Source of the DNA: Bacteroidota bacterium
GTDB taxonomy: Bacteria; Bacteroidota; Bacteroidia; Chitinophagales; JADIYW01
Length of the DNA: 37,609 bases
Direction of reading: 5' to 3'
Assembly (NCBI GenBank): GCA_020436175.1
Contig: JAGQYH010000003.1
Coordinates: 1 to 37,609, forward strand
This document shows, in pieces, positions 26,958 through 34,332 of this stretch; position 1 is the first letter of the stretch, and each line of letters opens with the position of its first letter. Made by a program: the position numbers and the translations under genes. Under the pieces are notes generated by a model that worked only from the letters and a program-made list of their open reading frames with translations, made no database searches and had not been told where the DNA came from.

Positions 26958-28421
26958 ATGCCAGGAAGTAACATAAGTAAGAGTTATAAAGAACCGTTTT
27001 ATTTCTACAATGTAGAGGAATTTATAGGTTTACGAGATGAGATAGATTTTGCAGAAATAAGGTTTTATCCTAAAAACATTTGTGACCTGGAGGAGTTAGT
27101 CAAATTTTACTACATAAAAGATGAAGCTTTACCACATTATTTAAGCGTATTCCCGGAAGTTGATTTTTACAGTGATATCATTCAGCAGGACTTATATTAT
27201 GCCTTACATTCTGCAATTGCTCAATATTACAGTATGCCTGAATATAGGGAGTTAATTAGCCAACTCTACGATAAAATCATTCAAAGTATTCCCGATCCGG
27301 CTTATATATATAGTTCTAAACAACATTTTAAGATTTATTATAGCAAGGAAGACATTAGTGATAAAGTATTACAAGTAATTGATGATAGTTTAGAGTTTGC
27401 TAATGATAAGCTAAGTAATTATTTTAATTCTCAGCCTTATAGCCATCATGAGAATAATGTAATTGATGTGGTATTGAGATTTCGACGTGGTTCGGGAGGA
27501 ACTATTCCATTAGGCCCAATTGAAATTAGTACTTCAACTGAAGTAATTGGTGAAGAACATTTGGATAGATTACCTTCTTTAATTACGCACGAGTTATTTC
27601 ATAGGTTTCAATTCCAATATGGATTTTGTCCACTCAATAGTTGTGCAGGAAGTTTTAAAGGGAAATGGTTTTGGGAAGGAATATCAGTTTGGTCGGAGTG
27701 GTATGTTAACTCTTGCTTATGGGAAGTGCACTCTAGAATTGATGTAGCTTTTGAGCAAGCCTACAGACCCTTGACTGAGTTTGTTTATGAGACATATCTT
27801 TTTTGGCAGCTTATCTACCGACTAGCTGTTGAAAGGAAAACGGATGGATACTTGATATTTAAGGAGCTATTGGAAGAATATAGTCAATCACCGGACAATT
27901 CTTATCAAAATATACATAAGATCTTGATAAAGGTGCTAGGCATATTTTTAAATCAATCTGATTTGGCTGCATTACACTCGGATTATTGCTATCAACTTTT
28001 ATTGATTCCATCTTTTTCAACCAAATGTAACAATACTGAAAATTTGAATACATTTTTGTATAAATGGGCGGTAAGAAACATAGCTGATTTTGAATTCAAG
28101 CAATGTATGGTAAAACCCATTCAAACTCTATATTATCATATTGGTAAAGGTGAGCTCAATAAGGGTAAAGCTGTGTTAGTAGTTACAAATGATAACATCG
28201 ATACACTGAAAGTTGAGTTAGTGCATGTAAAACTGAAAAACTTAGAAAACAGCCATCGAACAAGGATATTCTTTACAGAGGAAGTAGGTTATTTAATCCC
28301 CTCAAATACAAGTGTACTGAATGATGAAGACAACATGTATTTTTTATTAGTCTCAAGTATAACCTCAATGGAAAATCAAGAGACTAGATTCAAACTAGTT
28401 AACCAATTTTTTAATCTATAA
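26958..28421 (+). CDS. HEXXH metallopeptidase-like protein, cassette copy 1
   Basis: This is a 487-residue protein with no signal peptide or membrane helix. The N-terminal 150 residues look helical. The core carries ITHELFHRFQ, a zinc-binding HEXXH (His211, Glu212, His215), and 25 residues later FWEGISVWSEW, whose Glu240 is a good third ligand in gluzincin style. A strand-rich C-terminal region of about 100 residues follows. The paralogue at 34333 keeps both motifs (HELFH and a SEGTASWGEYY segment), so the site is under selection. I do not recognise a named family. It is followed by a small gene 10 bases downstream and a convergent CHAT gene, the same order as in copy 2. Its substrate might be one of those partners. 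Confidence 0.72.
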   Translation: MPGSNISKSYKEPFYFYNVEEFIGLRDEIDFAEIRFYPKNICDLEELVKFYYIKDEALPHYLSVFPEVDFYSDIIQQDLYYALHSAIAQYYSMPEYRELISQLYDKIIQSIPDPAYIYSSKQHFKIYYSKEDISDKVLQVIDDSLEFANDKLSNYFNSQPYSHHENNVIDVVLRFRRGSGGTIPLGPIEISTSTEVIGEEHLDRLPSLITHELFHRFQFQYGFCPLNSCAGSFKGKWFWEGISVWSEWYVNSCLWEVHSRIDVAFEQAYRPLTEFVYETYLFWQLIYRLAVERKTDGYLIFKELLEEYSQSPDNSYQNIHKILIKVLGIFLNQSDLAALHSDYCYQLLLIPSFSTKCNNTENLNTFLYKWAVRNIADFEFKQCMVKPIQTLYYHIGKGELNKGKAVLVVTNDNIDTLKVELVHVKLKNLENSHRTRIFFTEEVGYLIPSNTSVLNDEDNMYFLLVSSITSMENQETRFKLVNQFFNL

Positions 28422-28431
28422 ATTAATTATT

Positions 28432-28725
28432 ATGCCAAAAGGAACAATTGAACCGGGCGATGGTAACGGACCGGGAGTTGACAGAACAGCTAGAAGTACC
28501 ATCAAATGTAAAGAAATTAAGTTAATAGATAGTAGAGGGAGGGAATGGGTAGTACCAGAAGCAAACATTCCTATTTTAGCACGTTATGATGCGGATAATA
28601 AAAAAGAGAAGGAAGGGTTTGAAAAAGATGATACCGCAAGAGAAATTGAAGTGTCTTTTGATTTATTTCATTTTAAGTTTGGAGATGTTGATTACTTGGG
28701 AGCCATCAATGTAGTGGTTCTTTGA
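28432..28725 (+). CDS. Small glycine-rich-N-terminus protein, cassette copy 1
   Basis: This 97-residue protein is not one I recognise. The first 20 residues are Gly/Pro/Asp-rich and probably flexible (EPGDGNGPGVDRTA). The rest is a small strand-rich domain with IPILARY at 46-52 and the C-terminal YLGAIN (88-93). The 94-residue gene product at 36019 shares the flexible start, IPIL at 43-46 and YGAIN at 85-89, and takes the same place in its cassette, so they are diverged homologues. It follows the metallopeptidase-like gene by 10 bases, clearly one transcript. It could be a protease substrate, inhibitor or effector. Confidence 0.75.
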   Translation: MPKGTIEPGDGNGPGVDRTARSTIKCKEIKLIDSRGREWVVPEANIPILARYDADNKKEKEGFEKDDTAREIEVSFDLFHFKFGDVDYLGAINVVVL

Positions 28726-28735
28726 GAAGTAGAAG

Positions 28736-28756
28736 AATAGTGCATTCTGCATTATT
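28736..28756. other. Short hairpin between the small gene and the CHAT gene
   Basis: AATAGTGCA (28736-28744) pairs with TGCATTATT (28748-28756) across a TTC loop: 9 pairs, one G-U. It lies 10 bases after the small gene's stop and may protect the 3' end or help end transcription together with the next hairpin. Confidence 0.35.
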
Positions 28757-28767
28757 GTCACAACCTA

Positions 28768-28800
28768 AGCAAGCAGGTTTATCGTTTAAATCTGCTTGCT
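28768..28800. terminator. Hairpin at the convergent end of cassette 1
   Basis: AGCAAGCAGGTTTA (28768-28781) pairs with TAAATCTGCTTGCT (28787-28800) over a 5-base loop: 14 pairs, one G-U. It covers the stop codon and last codons of the CHAT gene. No long T-run follows on either strand, so it is a possible bidirectional end rather than a textbook terminator. Confidence 0.4.
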
Positions 28801-31658
28801 AATTTATATCCTGTTAAACTAATCGCCAGCATTGCTATCAATGCTACAAGCAATATCCTTAGAGGATATTTGCGGGAGATTAATATCGGTTGGTTAGAGC
28901 CAATAGAACTTAAACTGGCCCAATAATAGGGGTGAGCATTTGTTTTATTGGAATGCTTTAAAAAATCCAACTTAGCTTTTTGCAGCGCATAGGCCGGTTG
29001 GTTGATTTTTTTTTGCTTTAAACTATTGTAGAAATTTACGGCAATTTCACTGGCAGATTGATCGGGAATAGACCATAAACTGGCTATAACAGATTTGCAA
29101 CCGGACTGTAACATGGTTCTGGAAATGCTAAAAACACCTTCTCCATCAATGAATTTACCTTTACCGGATTCACAGGCATTAATATAGATCAAAGCTGACT
29201 TCAGATCCATTTGAGCCATTTCGTATTCATATAGTTTTTCGTTATCGGTGATGCTTAAATAGTTGGCAAATAAATTTTGTGTGTTCGACAATCCGTGAGC
29301 ACCAAAATGTACCAGATCAACGATGGATAACTGTTTTAAAATCTCTTCTTTATTGCTACTGTATTTAAAATTTCTAAAAAGTTGCTTTAGTTTACGCGAT
29401 TCTTCTTTGGTATTGATGGTCTGACTGTTGCCAAAGACACCATATGCCTTTCTAATGGGTGAATGAACAGCTTCAATATTCATATGATGACTCACGGAAT
29501 AATCATAACTAATGGCTACAGTTTTGATCAAGTAATTGAGTTGGCTGTAGGAATTGGCATCACTTTTTTCAGTGATTAAGGCATCAAAAGGTAATTCGTA
29601 CAGTAAATCATCAGGGATAATCAAAATATGCTTGACATCATCCGGAATAGAACCTATCAATCTATTATACAAAATGTAAGCCTGTTGTTCAAAGTTATGG
29701 ATATCTGAAGTAGTGGTAATATTTGGTTTGTAATGATGGTAGAATTGTATGAATTGCTCAAGATCACGATCAATAGCAAAGGAATGAAAAACAACATCAT
29801 CAGGCAATATTTTAATACAAATAAATTGATTATCAATTCTTATGTATTGGAGAATCATTTCATTGGATGCCAGATGAGACTGAGCTGTAGGAAGGGATAC
29901 TTTATTGATAAAATAAGACAACTTATTCAAAATTTTTGAAGAATCTCTGTAGGCGTTAATGATATTTTGTTCTGTTTGATATAGCAACTCTAATCGAACT
30001 ATATCCAAATCATTTTCTTGTGAAGCTGTTTCCAGTATCGCAATTTCTTCTTTGACTTCCTTTAAATGATTATTGACAGAATCTGGAATTCCAATATTTT
30101 CCAGATCTACTTTTTGGTTTAGTTTTTCATACAATAAGCCTAGCTTTGAGCTTTCTACCAAGCTGAAAATGAGCTCCTCTAAGTCTTTATTGGTTGGCCC
30201 TGATGAATAGGATTCAAACAACCGACCTATCACTTTTTTATAAAAATCTTGTGATTGGTCTTCTGATGCATTCAGTTTGGAAGTCTGCCATATACTTTCA
30301 ATTTTTGACAATAAGAATAATGAATCGGCCATTCGAATATCTTGCTGTACATTTCTGTCGAAATTTTGACTTTCCAACAGATTTATCTCATAGCTCATTT
30401 GATAAATATTGGCGAGCTCATAATAATTATAATTGGATTGATTTGATCTTGATTCATGACAATTGATCAATTGTTTTAAAATGGCTTTAGCATTATCTAT
30501 TTCATTCAATTGAATATATATGTCGGCAATTCGTTTATCAAGCAAGTTTGCATTTTCAGCACATTTCCCACCATAAAAATCAATCAATTGGTCGTAGATA
30601 TTATTGATCAACGCTAAACAACGAATGGTGTCGCCAACATGAGCGTAATTCATGGCCAGTTGATATTGATATACGGATTGATATATAGCGTTTTTATCAT
30701 GATCGCCATCAGAAAATTGATCTAATAGACCTTCTAAAAGAGCAATCGCTTTATCATATTCCTGGTTTTCCAATAATGCTATTGCCAACGTGTAGTTGTA
30801 ATAATAATAATTGTAGGTATTGGTTTTATCAAATTTATTTAAAAGATCGATGGAAGATTGAGCATATTGCACTGCTTTTTCATTATGATGGAGGGTTTTG
30901 TGAATCCTTGATAAGCTGCTATGCATATTAGCCAACAAAGCGCCATTAGGAATGTCCTTGCCTGATTCTTCATATATCGATTTCTCCGTAAAAGTTAGTG
31001 CTGTATTGAATTCATATCTTTGCCAATATAGCTTTCCTAATAAGAAATAAACCAGTGTTTTTAAATTAGATTGATCAATGTCACAATCTTGAATGATGGC
31101 AAAAGCCTGTCGGGCATATTTCTCCGATAATTCATAATTAGCAATGTGATAGAAGAAAAGTTCACCCATCTCTGTTAGACTTTCAGCTAGATAACAACTA
31201 TTGATACCATATAATTTTGTTTTTAGATCAATGGCTTTACTTAAGTAGTAATAGGCAGAATCATTCATGTGAAGAAATTCATATAATTCCCCCAATGAGT
31301 GAAAATAAAAACCTGCCAATTCAGAATCGTTAAACTTGTCGCTTTCAACAATTTTTTTGATCGATGAAAAAGTTTGTTTTGATTTATCTAATTGATTGAA
31401 CTTCCGTTCTATAATGCCTTTTCTAATATGACCATAAATTATCCTGTCTGCGTTTTGTGAATTGTTATTATTGGCTATAACTTGAAGATATAACTCGTAA
31501 CTCTTTTCGTACTCGTAAATAAAAAATAAACTGTCGGCATCCTTAAATATTTCTAAATCATGATCAGAAAATTCTTCTTCATATCGATCGCCTCCATAAC
31601 CGGAAAGGACGAAGAATAAAATGAAACAATTTATAATGGGTAGGTGTAAGTATTTCAA
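28779..31658 (-). CDS. TPR-CHAT (caspase-like) protease, membrane-anchored, cassette copy 1
   Basis: This 959-residue protein has an N-terminal signal-like helix (MKYLHLPIINCFILFFVLSG). Tetratricopeptide-like helical repeats run from about 40 to 470 (for example DSAYYYLSKAID and KAIALLEGLLDQF), then a coiled helix. A CHAT domain spans about 640-925 and a membrane helix about 934-950, with a basic tail. The caspase-like dyad is His788 in HFGAHG and Cys829 in NACES. HPYYWASL near the end is also typical of CHAT. With a cleaved or anchoring N-terminus and a C-terminal helix, the TPR and CHAT parts should face the periplasm. CHAT proteases cut a partner protein after activation. It is convergent with the small gene. 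Confidence 0.9.
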   Translation of the reverse strand: MKYLHLPIINCFILFFVLSGYGGDRYEEEFSDHDLEIFKDADSLFFIYEYEKSYELYLQVIANNNNSQNADRIIYGHIRKGIIERKFNQLDKSKQTFSSIKKIVESDKFNDSELAGFYFHSLGELYEFLHMNDSAYYYLSKAIDLKTKLYGINSCYLAESLTEMGELFFYHIANYELSEKYARQAFAIIQDCDIDQSNLKTLVYFLLGKLYWQRYEFNTALTFTEKSIYEESGKDIPNGALLANMHSSLSRIHKTLHHNEKAVQYAQSSIDLLNKFDKTNTYNYYYYNYTLAIALLENQEYDKAIALLEGLLDQFSDGDHDKNAIYQSVYQYQLAMNYAHVGDTIRCLALINNIYDQLIDFYGGKCAENANLLDKRIADIYIQLNEIDNAKAILKQLINCHESRSNQSNYNYYELANIYQMSYEINLLESQNFDRNVQQDIRMADSLFLLSKIESIWQTSKLNASEDQSQDFYKKVIGRLFESYSSGPTNKDLEELIFSLVESSKLGLLYEKLNQKVDLENIGIPDSVNNHLKEVKEEIAILETASQENDLDIVRLELLYQTEQNIINAYRDSSKILNKLSYFINKVSLPTAQSHLASNEMILQYIRIDNQFICIKILPDDVVFHSFAIDRDLEQFIQFYHHYKPNITTTSDIHNFEQQAYILYNRLIGSIPDDVKHILIIPDDLLYELPFDALITEKSDANSYSQLNYLIKTVAISYDYSVSHHMNIEAVHSPIRKAYGVFGNSQTINTKEESRKLKQLFRNFKYSSNKEEILKQLSIVDLVHFGAHGLSNTQNLFANYLSITDNEKLYEYEMAQMDLKSALIYINACESGKGKFIDGEGVFSISRTMLQSGCKSVIASLWSIPDQSASEIAVNFYNSLKQKKINQPAYALQKAKLDFLKHSNKTNAHPYYWASLSSIGSNQPILISRKYPLRILLVALIAMLAISLTGYKLASRFKR

Positions 31659-32072
31659 TGGGTTATGATTAATCTCCTAATTTAATCAAATCAATACAAT
31701 ATTAATCCTACAAGATTTCGTCTTTGTGAATGTTTATGGAAATATGGCAGTAAGTTGAGTTTTGTTGGCGAGCTGTTGATTTATTTTATATCAATAGGTG
31801 ACCTTTAGCCCCCTTTTTCATATAGCCTTGAAAGTAGTAAGTTTTTTATGCAGGTAGGAGGTTCTCGGGGGAGAATCTCCTTTTGTTTTAGAAAGTGCCA
31901 TTTAAAAATTTGGCTCACTTTTTTAGTTTTACCGGTGTAAAGTCGTTGTTATTTATGCCTTTATATAGATAAAAAAAGAAACATATTTCTTTAATACAAT
32001 TAATTTTTCTTCTTTTATGTAAATATGGTAAATGAAACTTACCAAGTATTTATTCAATAACCCACAACCTAT
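31659..32072. other. Intergenic region, 414 bases: divergent leaders and repeat
   Basis: This is the divergent space between the CHAT gene (leftward) and the EAD-trypsin gene (rightward). It contains direct repeat copy B (31798-31882) and an AT-rich leader of about 190 bases. No further gene was found; no consensus promoter stands out. Confidence 0.6.
31798..31882 (+). repeat. 85-base direct repeat, copy B
   Basis: This is the second copy of the element at 26621, with the last 67 bases (31816-31882) identical to copy A and the same 10-pair hairpin with GGGG loop, here followed by TTTTGTTTTA. No + strand gene ends nearby, so the hairpin is probably part of an independent element or small transcript. 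Together the copies bracket cassette 1, 5177 bases apart. Confidence 0.9.
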
Positions 32073-33119
32073 ATGGAATCCATTGAAAAAGTATATTTAG
32101 ATGAGTTGAAATCATTGTTGTCTGACGGGAAGGCCAAACAGGTCTTACAGAAACTCGATGATTATACAAAAGCTATTTCAACGGAAGCCAACAACAATAT
32201 TATACACACTTTTGGTCGATACAGTAGATTAGAACGTGATTACAATTTAGGACTTTATGATAGAAAGGAATATAATCTGGAATATAATAAAATTAGTGGA
32301 GCGCTCTTATATTTTATAGATGACCTATCTGAGGAACAACAGTTAAAGGCGACACGAAGCGTCTTAAAGATAGAGTCGGATCAGTTATCAATCCCTCCGG
32401 CAAACGATTTTGAGAAGATTATTGGGCGAGAGGAATTGTTTGATACCGATTGGTTTGTAAAAGCAATTAATGCCTCCAAGAGCGTATGCAAAGTGGAGTC
32501 TGCCAGAGGAGGATCGGGAACAGGTTTTATGGTTAACGGCCAATATTTGATTACCAATTATCATGTTTTTTCAACTCAGGTGATCAGCAATGAAGCACTG
32601 GCAGGTAAGATCAATGAGAACAGGATCATATTTAACTATAAAGTGGATGGATCAGGAAATTTACTGCCTACTGCCACTTTTCGATTAGATGCCTCCGATT
32701 TTATATGCAGTCCAATGAATGAGTTTGACTATGTAATGGTAAAGGTGAAGGATGATAATCAAACGCTGGATAATTGGGGGAAGCTTCAACTGGATGATTT
32801 CTATGAACCCGTAAAGGAAGATAAGGTCAACATTATTCAACATCCGGAAGGAGCATCCATGAAGTTTGCTTTACCGGATAGTATTATTCATGTTCAAGAT
32901 CAGTATGTTTTTTATTTGGCTGATACCAAGGGCGGATCCAGTGGATCTCCGGTATTCAATCAGGATTGGAAAGTGGTCGCTTTGCACCACGCAGGACGAA
33001 ATAAGGAAAGCAAGAAGTTTCCCGGATACGAAATTGGAGGTGAAATTGTAGAAGCGAATAGGGGCATTTTAATTAAACGAATCATTGAGGATATAAAGGC
33101 CAAAGGAAAGCATATTTAA
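32073..33119 (+). CDS. EAD-like/trypsin-like serine protease
   Basis: This 348-residue cytoplasmic protein has two parts. Residues about 1-90 form an all-helical domain, with FGRYSRLERDYNLGLYDRKE (47-66) followed by a hydrophobic helix. This resembles the effector-associated death-like domain EAD11, which recruits proteases by self-association. Residues about 130-340 form a trypsin-fold protease: His164 in TNYHVF, Asp219 in FDYVMVKV, and Ser290 in KGGSSGSPVF. Such EAD-protease units are known in bacterial conflict systems. The next gene follows by 11 bases. The two CHAT cassettes on either side suggest a common proteolytic network. Confidence 0.85.
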   Translation: MESIEKVYLDELKSLLSDGKAKQVLQKLDDYTKAISTEANNNIIHTFGRYSRLERDYNLGLYDRKEYNLEYNKISGALLYFIDDLSEEQQLKATRSVLKIESDQLSIPPANDFEKIIGREELFDTDWFVKAINASKSVCKVESARGGSGTGFMVNGQYLITNYHVFSTQVISNEALAGKINENRIIFNYKVDGSGNLLPTATFRLDASDFICSPMNEFDYVMVKVKDDNQTLDNWGKLQLDDFYEPVKEDKVNIIQHPEGASMKFALPDSIIHVQDQYVFYLADTKGGSSGSPVFNQDWKVVALHHAGRNKESKKFPGYEIGGEIVEANRGILIKRIIEDIKAKGKHI

Positions 33120-33130
33120 AATTGTAAATC

Positions 33131-33865
33131 ATGATAGATACCGTAAATACCAATGTAGACATCGTAACAGTTGTTCCCTGCAGCCATCATCATCACTTGA
33201 CCATTTTAATATTGATCATCTTAATTTCCGGTTTGGTAGGAGGTGTTGCGAATTATTTTAAACAGGAAGCTAACAAGACTTTCAAATGGTTCAATCTGGT
33301 GAAAAGTATGCTGTTGGGTTTAGTAGCTTCGGCCATTGTACCCTTATTTTTAGAAATGCTACAAAGTCAGTTGTTGTATAGCAATGAAGATGGTCATTAC
33401 AATATGATCAACTATTTTGTGTTTTCAGGATTCTGCCTTATAGCTGCCTATTCATCCATTCAATTTTTACAATCTGTTTCAGATAAAGTCATAAGTGATT
33501 TGGAAGAAGTGAAGAAAAAGACAGAAGCTTTGGAAGAAGAAACCAATGTCAATTCAGAATTAGTGGAAAAAATTGTTGAAGAAGATACGCTGACGGAAAC
33601 TACTGAATTGGAATCCTTTTCAGAAGAAAGCGAGTTCGAATCAACGCAAGAAAAGGCAACTCCAACCGAACTATTGAATTCGGCTTTTAGAAATGATAAA
33701 TTTACTTTTTTAACCATAGCCGGATTGTCAAAAGTCAGTGGTCTTTCCTTTTCTGAGGTGGAGGCGATTTTGACCGAAAAAATATTGGCAGGAGAGGTGA
33801 AGGAATTTAAAGGAAAGGATGGAAAGACTATTTATGCATTAACGCAAAAAGGCAAGAATAAATAA
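33131..33865 (+). CDS. Three-helix membrane protein with coiled coil and winged-helix-like C-terminus
   Basis: This 244-residue protein has three membrane helices (about 22-42, 56-78 and 93-113) after a His-rich start (CSHHHHL). An acidic, coiled-coil-like linker spans 115-165. A C-terminal domain of about 70 residues reads like a winged helix: FLTIAGLSKVSGLSFSEVEA, then a wing near KEFKGKDGKTIYALT. It resembles from memory the proteins annotated as YEATS-associated membrane helix proteins of conflict systems, though this is a recollection. The gene lies 11 bases after the EAD-trypsin gene. A membrane signal relay to, or substrate of, the protease is plausible. Confidence 0.7.
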   Translation: MIDTVNTNVDIVTVVPCSHHHHLTILILIILISGLVGGVANYFKQEANKTFKWFNLVKSMLLGLVASAIVPLFLEMLQSQLLYSNEDGHYNMINYFVFSGFCLIAAYSSIQFLQSVSDKVISDLEEVKKKTEALEEETNVNSELVEKIVEEDTLTETTELESFSEESEFESTQEKATPTELLNSAFRNDKFTFLTIAGLSKVSGLSFSEVEAILTEKILAGEVKEFKGKDGKTIYALTQKGKNK

Positions 33866-34026
33866 TCAGCTCCAACATTATTTAAATTTATAGGGTTACC
33901 TTTTATGCCTTTTTACATTAACCATTAGAAAACAAACTCATCAGTTATTTTCTGACAACAATTCTAATACCATTGCATGAATTGGGTTATTATACAATGG
34001 TGTGGAATTGATTCATTGCTTAGGGA

Positions 34027-34055
34027 AAGGGCTCTCATTTGAGGGCCTTTTTTTT
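34027..34055 (+). terminator. Intrinsic terminator after the EAD-trypsin unit
   Basis: AAGGGCTCTC (34027-34036) pairs with GAGGGCCTT (34041-34049) over an ATTT loop with one bulged G and one G-U pair, then six more T's follow. It ends the EAD-trypsin/membrane protein transcript about 160 bases after its last stop codon and separates it from cassette 2. Confidence 0.7.
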
Positions 34056-34231
34056 GACTATCATGGAGAAGGTTTGATCGAACACGGCAAAATATTTTAT
34101 ATTAATTATATATAAATGCTTATTTTGTTATTGTTGTAGCCACGGGCCCACAAATGCAACACACGAAAAAATACTTTACTTAGAAATATTTCAACCTTTA
34201 TAGTGAATGTGAGGTGACTTATTACGTCATT

Positions 34232-34244
34232 ATGCATTAATGGT
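34232..34244 (+). promoter_or_regulatory. 13-base upstream motif shared by both cassettes, copy 2
   Basis: ATGCATTAATGGT is identical to 26880-26892 and lies 88 bases before the cassette 2 start. The imperfect inverted repeat TGACTTATTACGTCA sits 2 bases upstream, so this could be an operator region. Confidence 0.35.
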
Positions 34245-34332
34245 TATAATCAGCTTTAACTTGTATTGTCGTATTTGTTTGAGATCATTTAGATGTTGAG
34301 TTAAAGTATCAGGGATAACAAATTGAAAATTA

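Larger units (their letters stand above)
33866..34332. other. Intergenic region, 467 bases: terminator and AT-rich leader of cassette 2
   Basis: No gene was seen. It holds a terminator (34027-34055), an imperfect 15-base inverted repeat TGACTTATTACGTCA (34215-34229), and the 13-base motif shared with cassette 1 (34232-34244). No clear TTTG-N19-TAnnTTTG promoter was found. Confidence 0.55.

Noticed and set aside
28432-28725. Small cassette protein considered as a bacterial gasdermin activated by a protease
   Set aside because: At 97 residues it is far too short for a gasdermin and lacks the N-terminal Cys and amphipathic strands of that family.
26621-31882. Direct repeats considered as insertion sequence or integron ends
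   Set aside because: There is no transposase or integrase between them, the ends are not inverted repeats, and no target duplication was seen.
33460-33717. 85-residue Ser-rich - strand frame inside the membrane/winged-helix gene
   Set aside because: It is the complement of the acidic Glu-rich linker; no start context or family features.
33950-34010. Inverted ACCATTG/CAATGGT pair downstream of the EAD-trypsin unit
   Set aside because: Only 7 pairs with a 19-base loop; expected by chance in AT-rich spacer and without a T-run.
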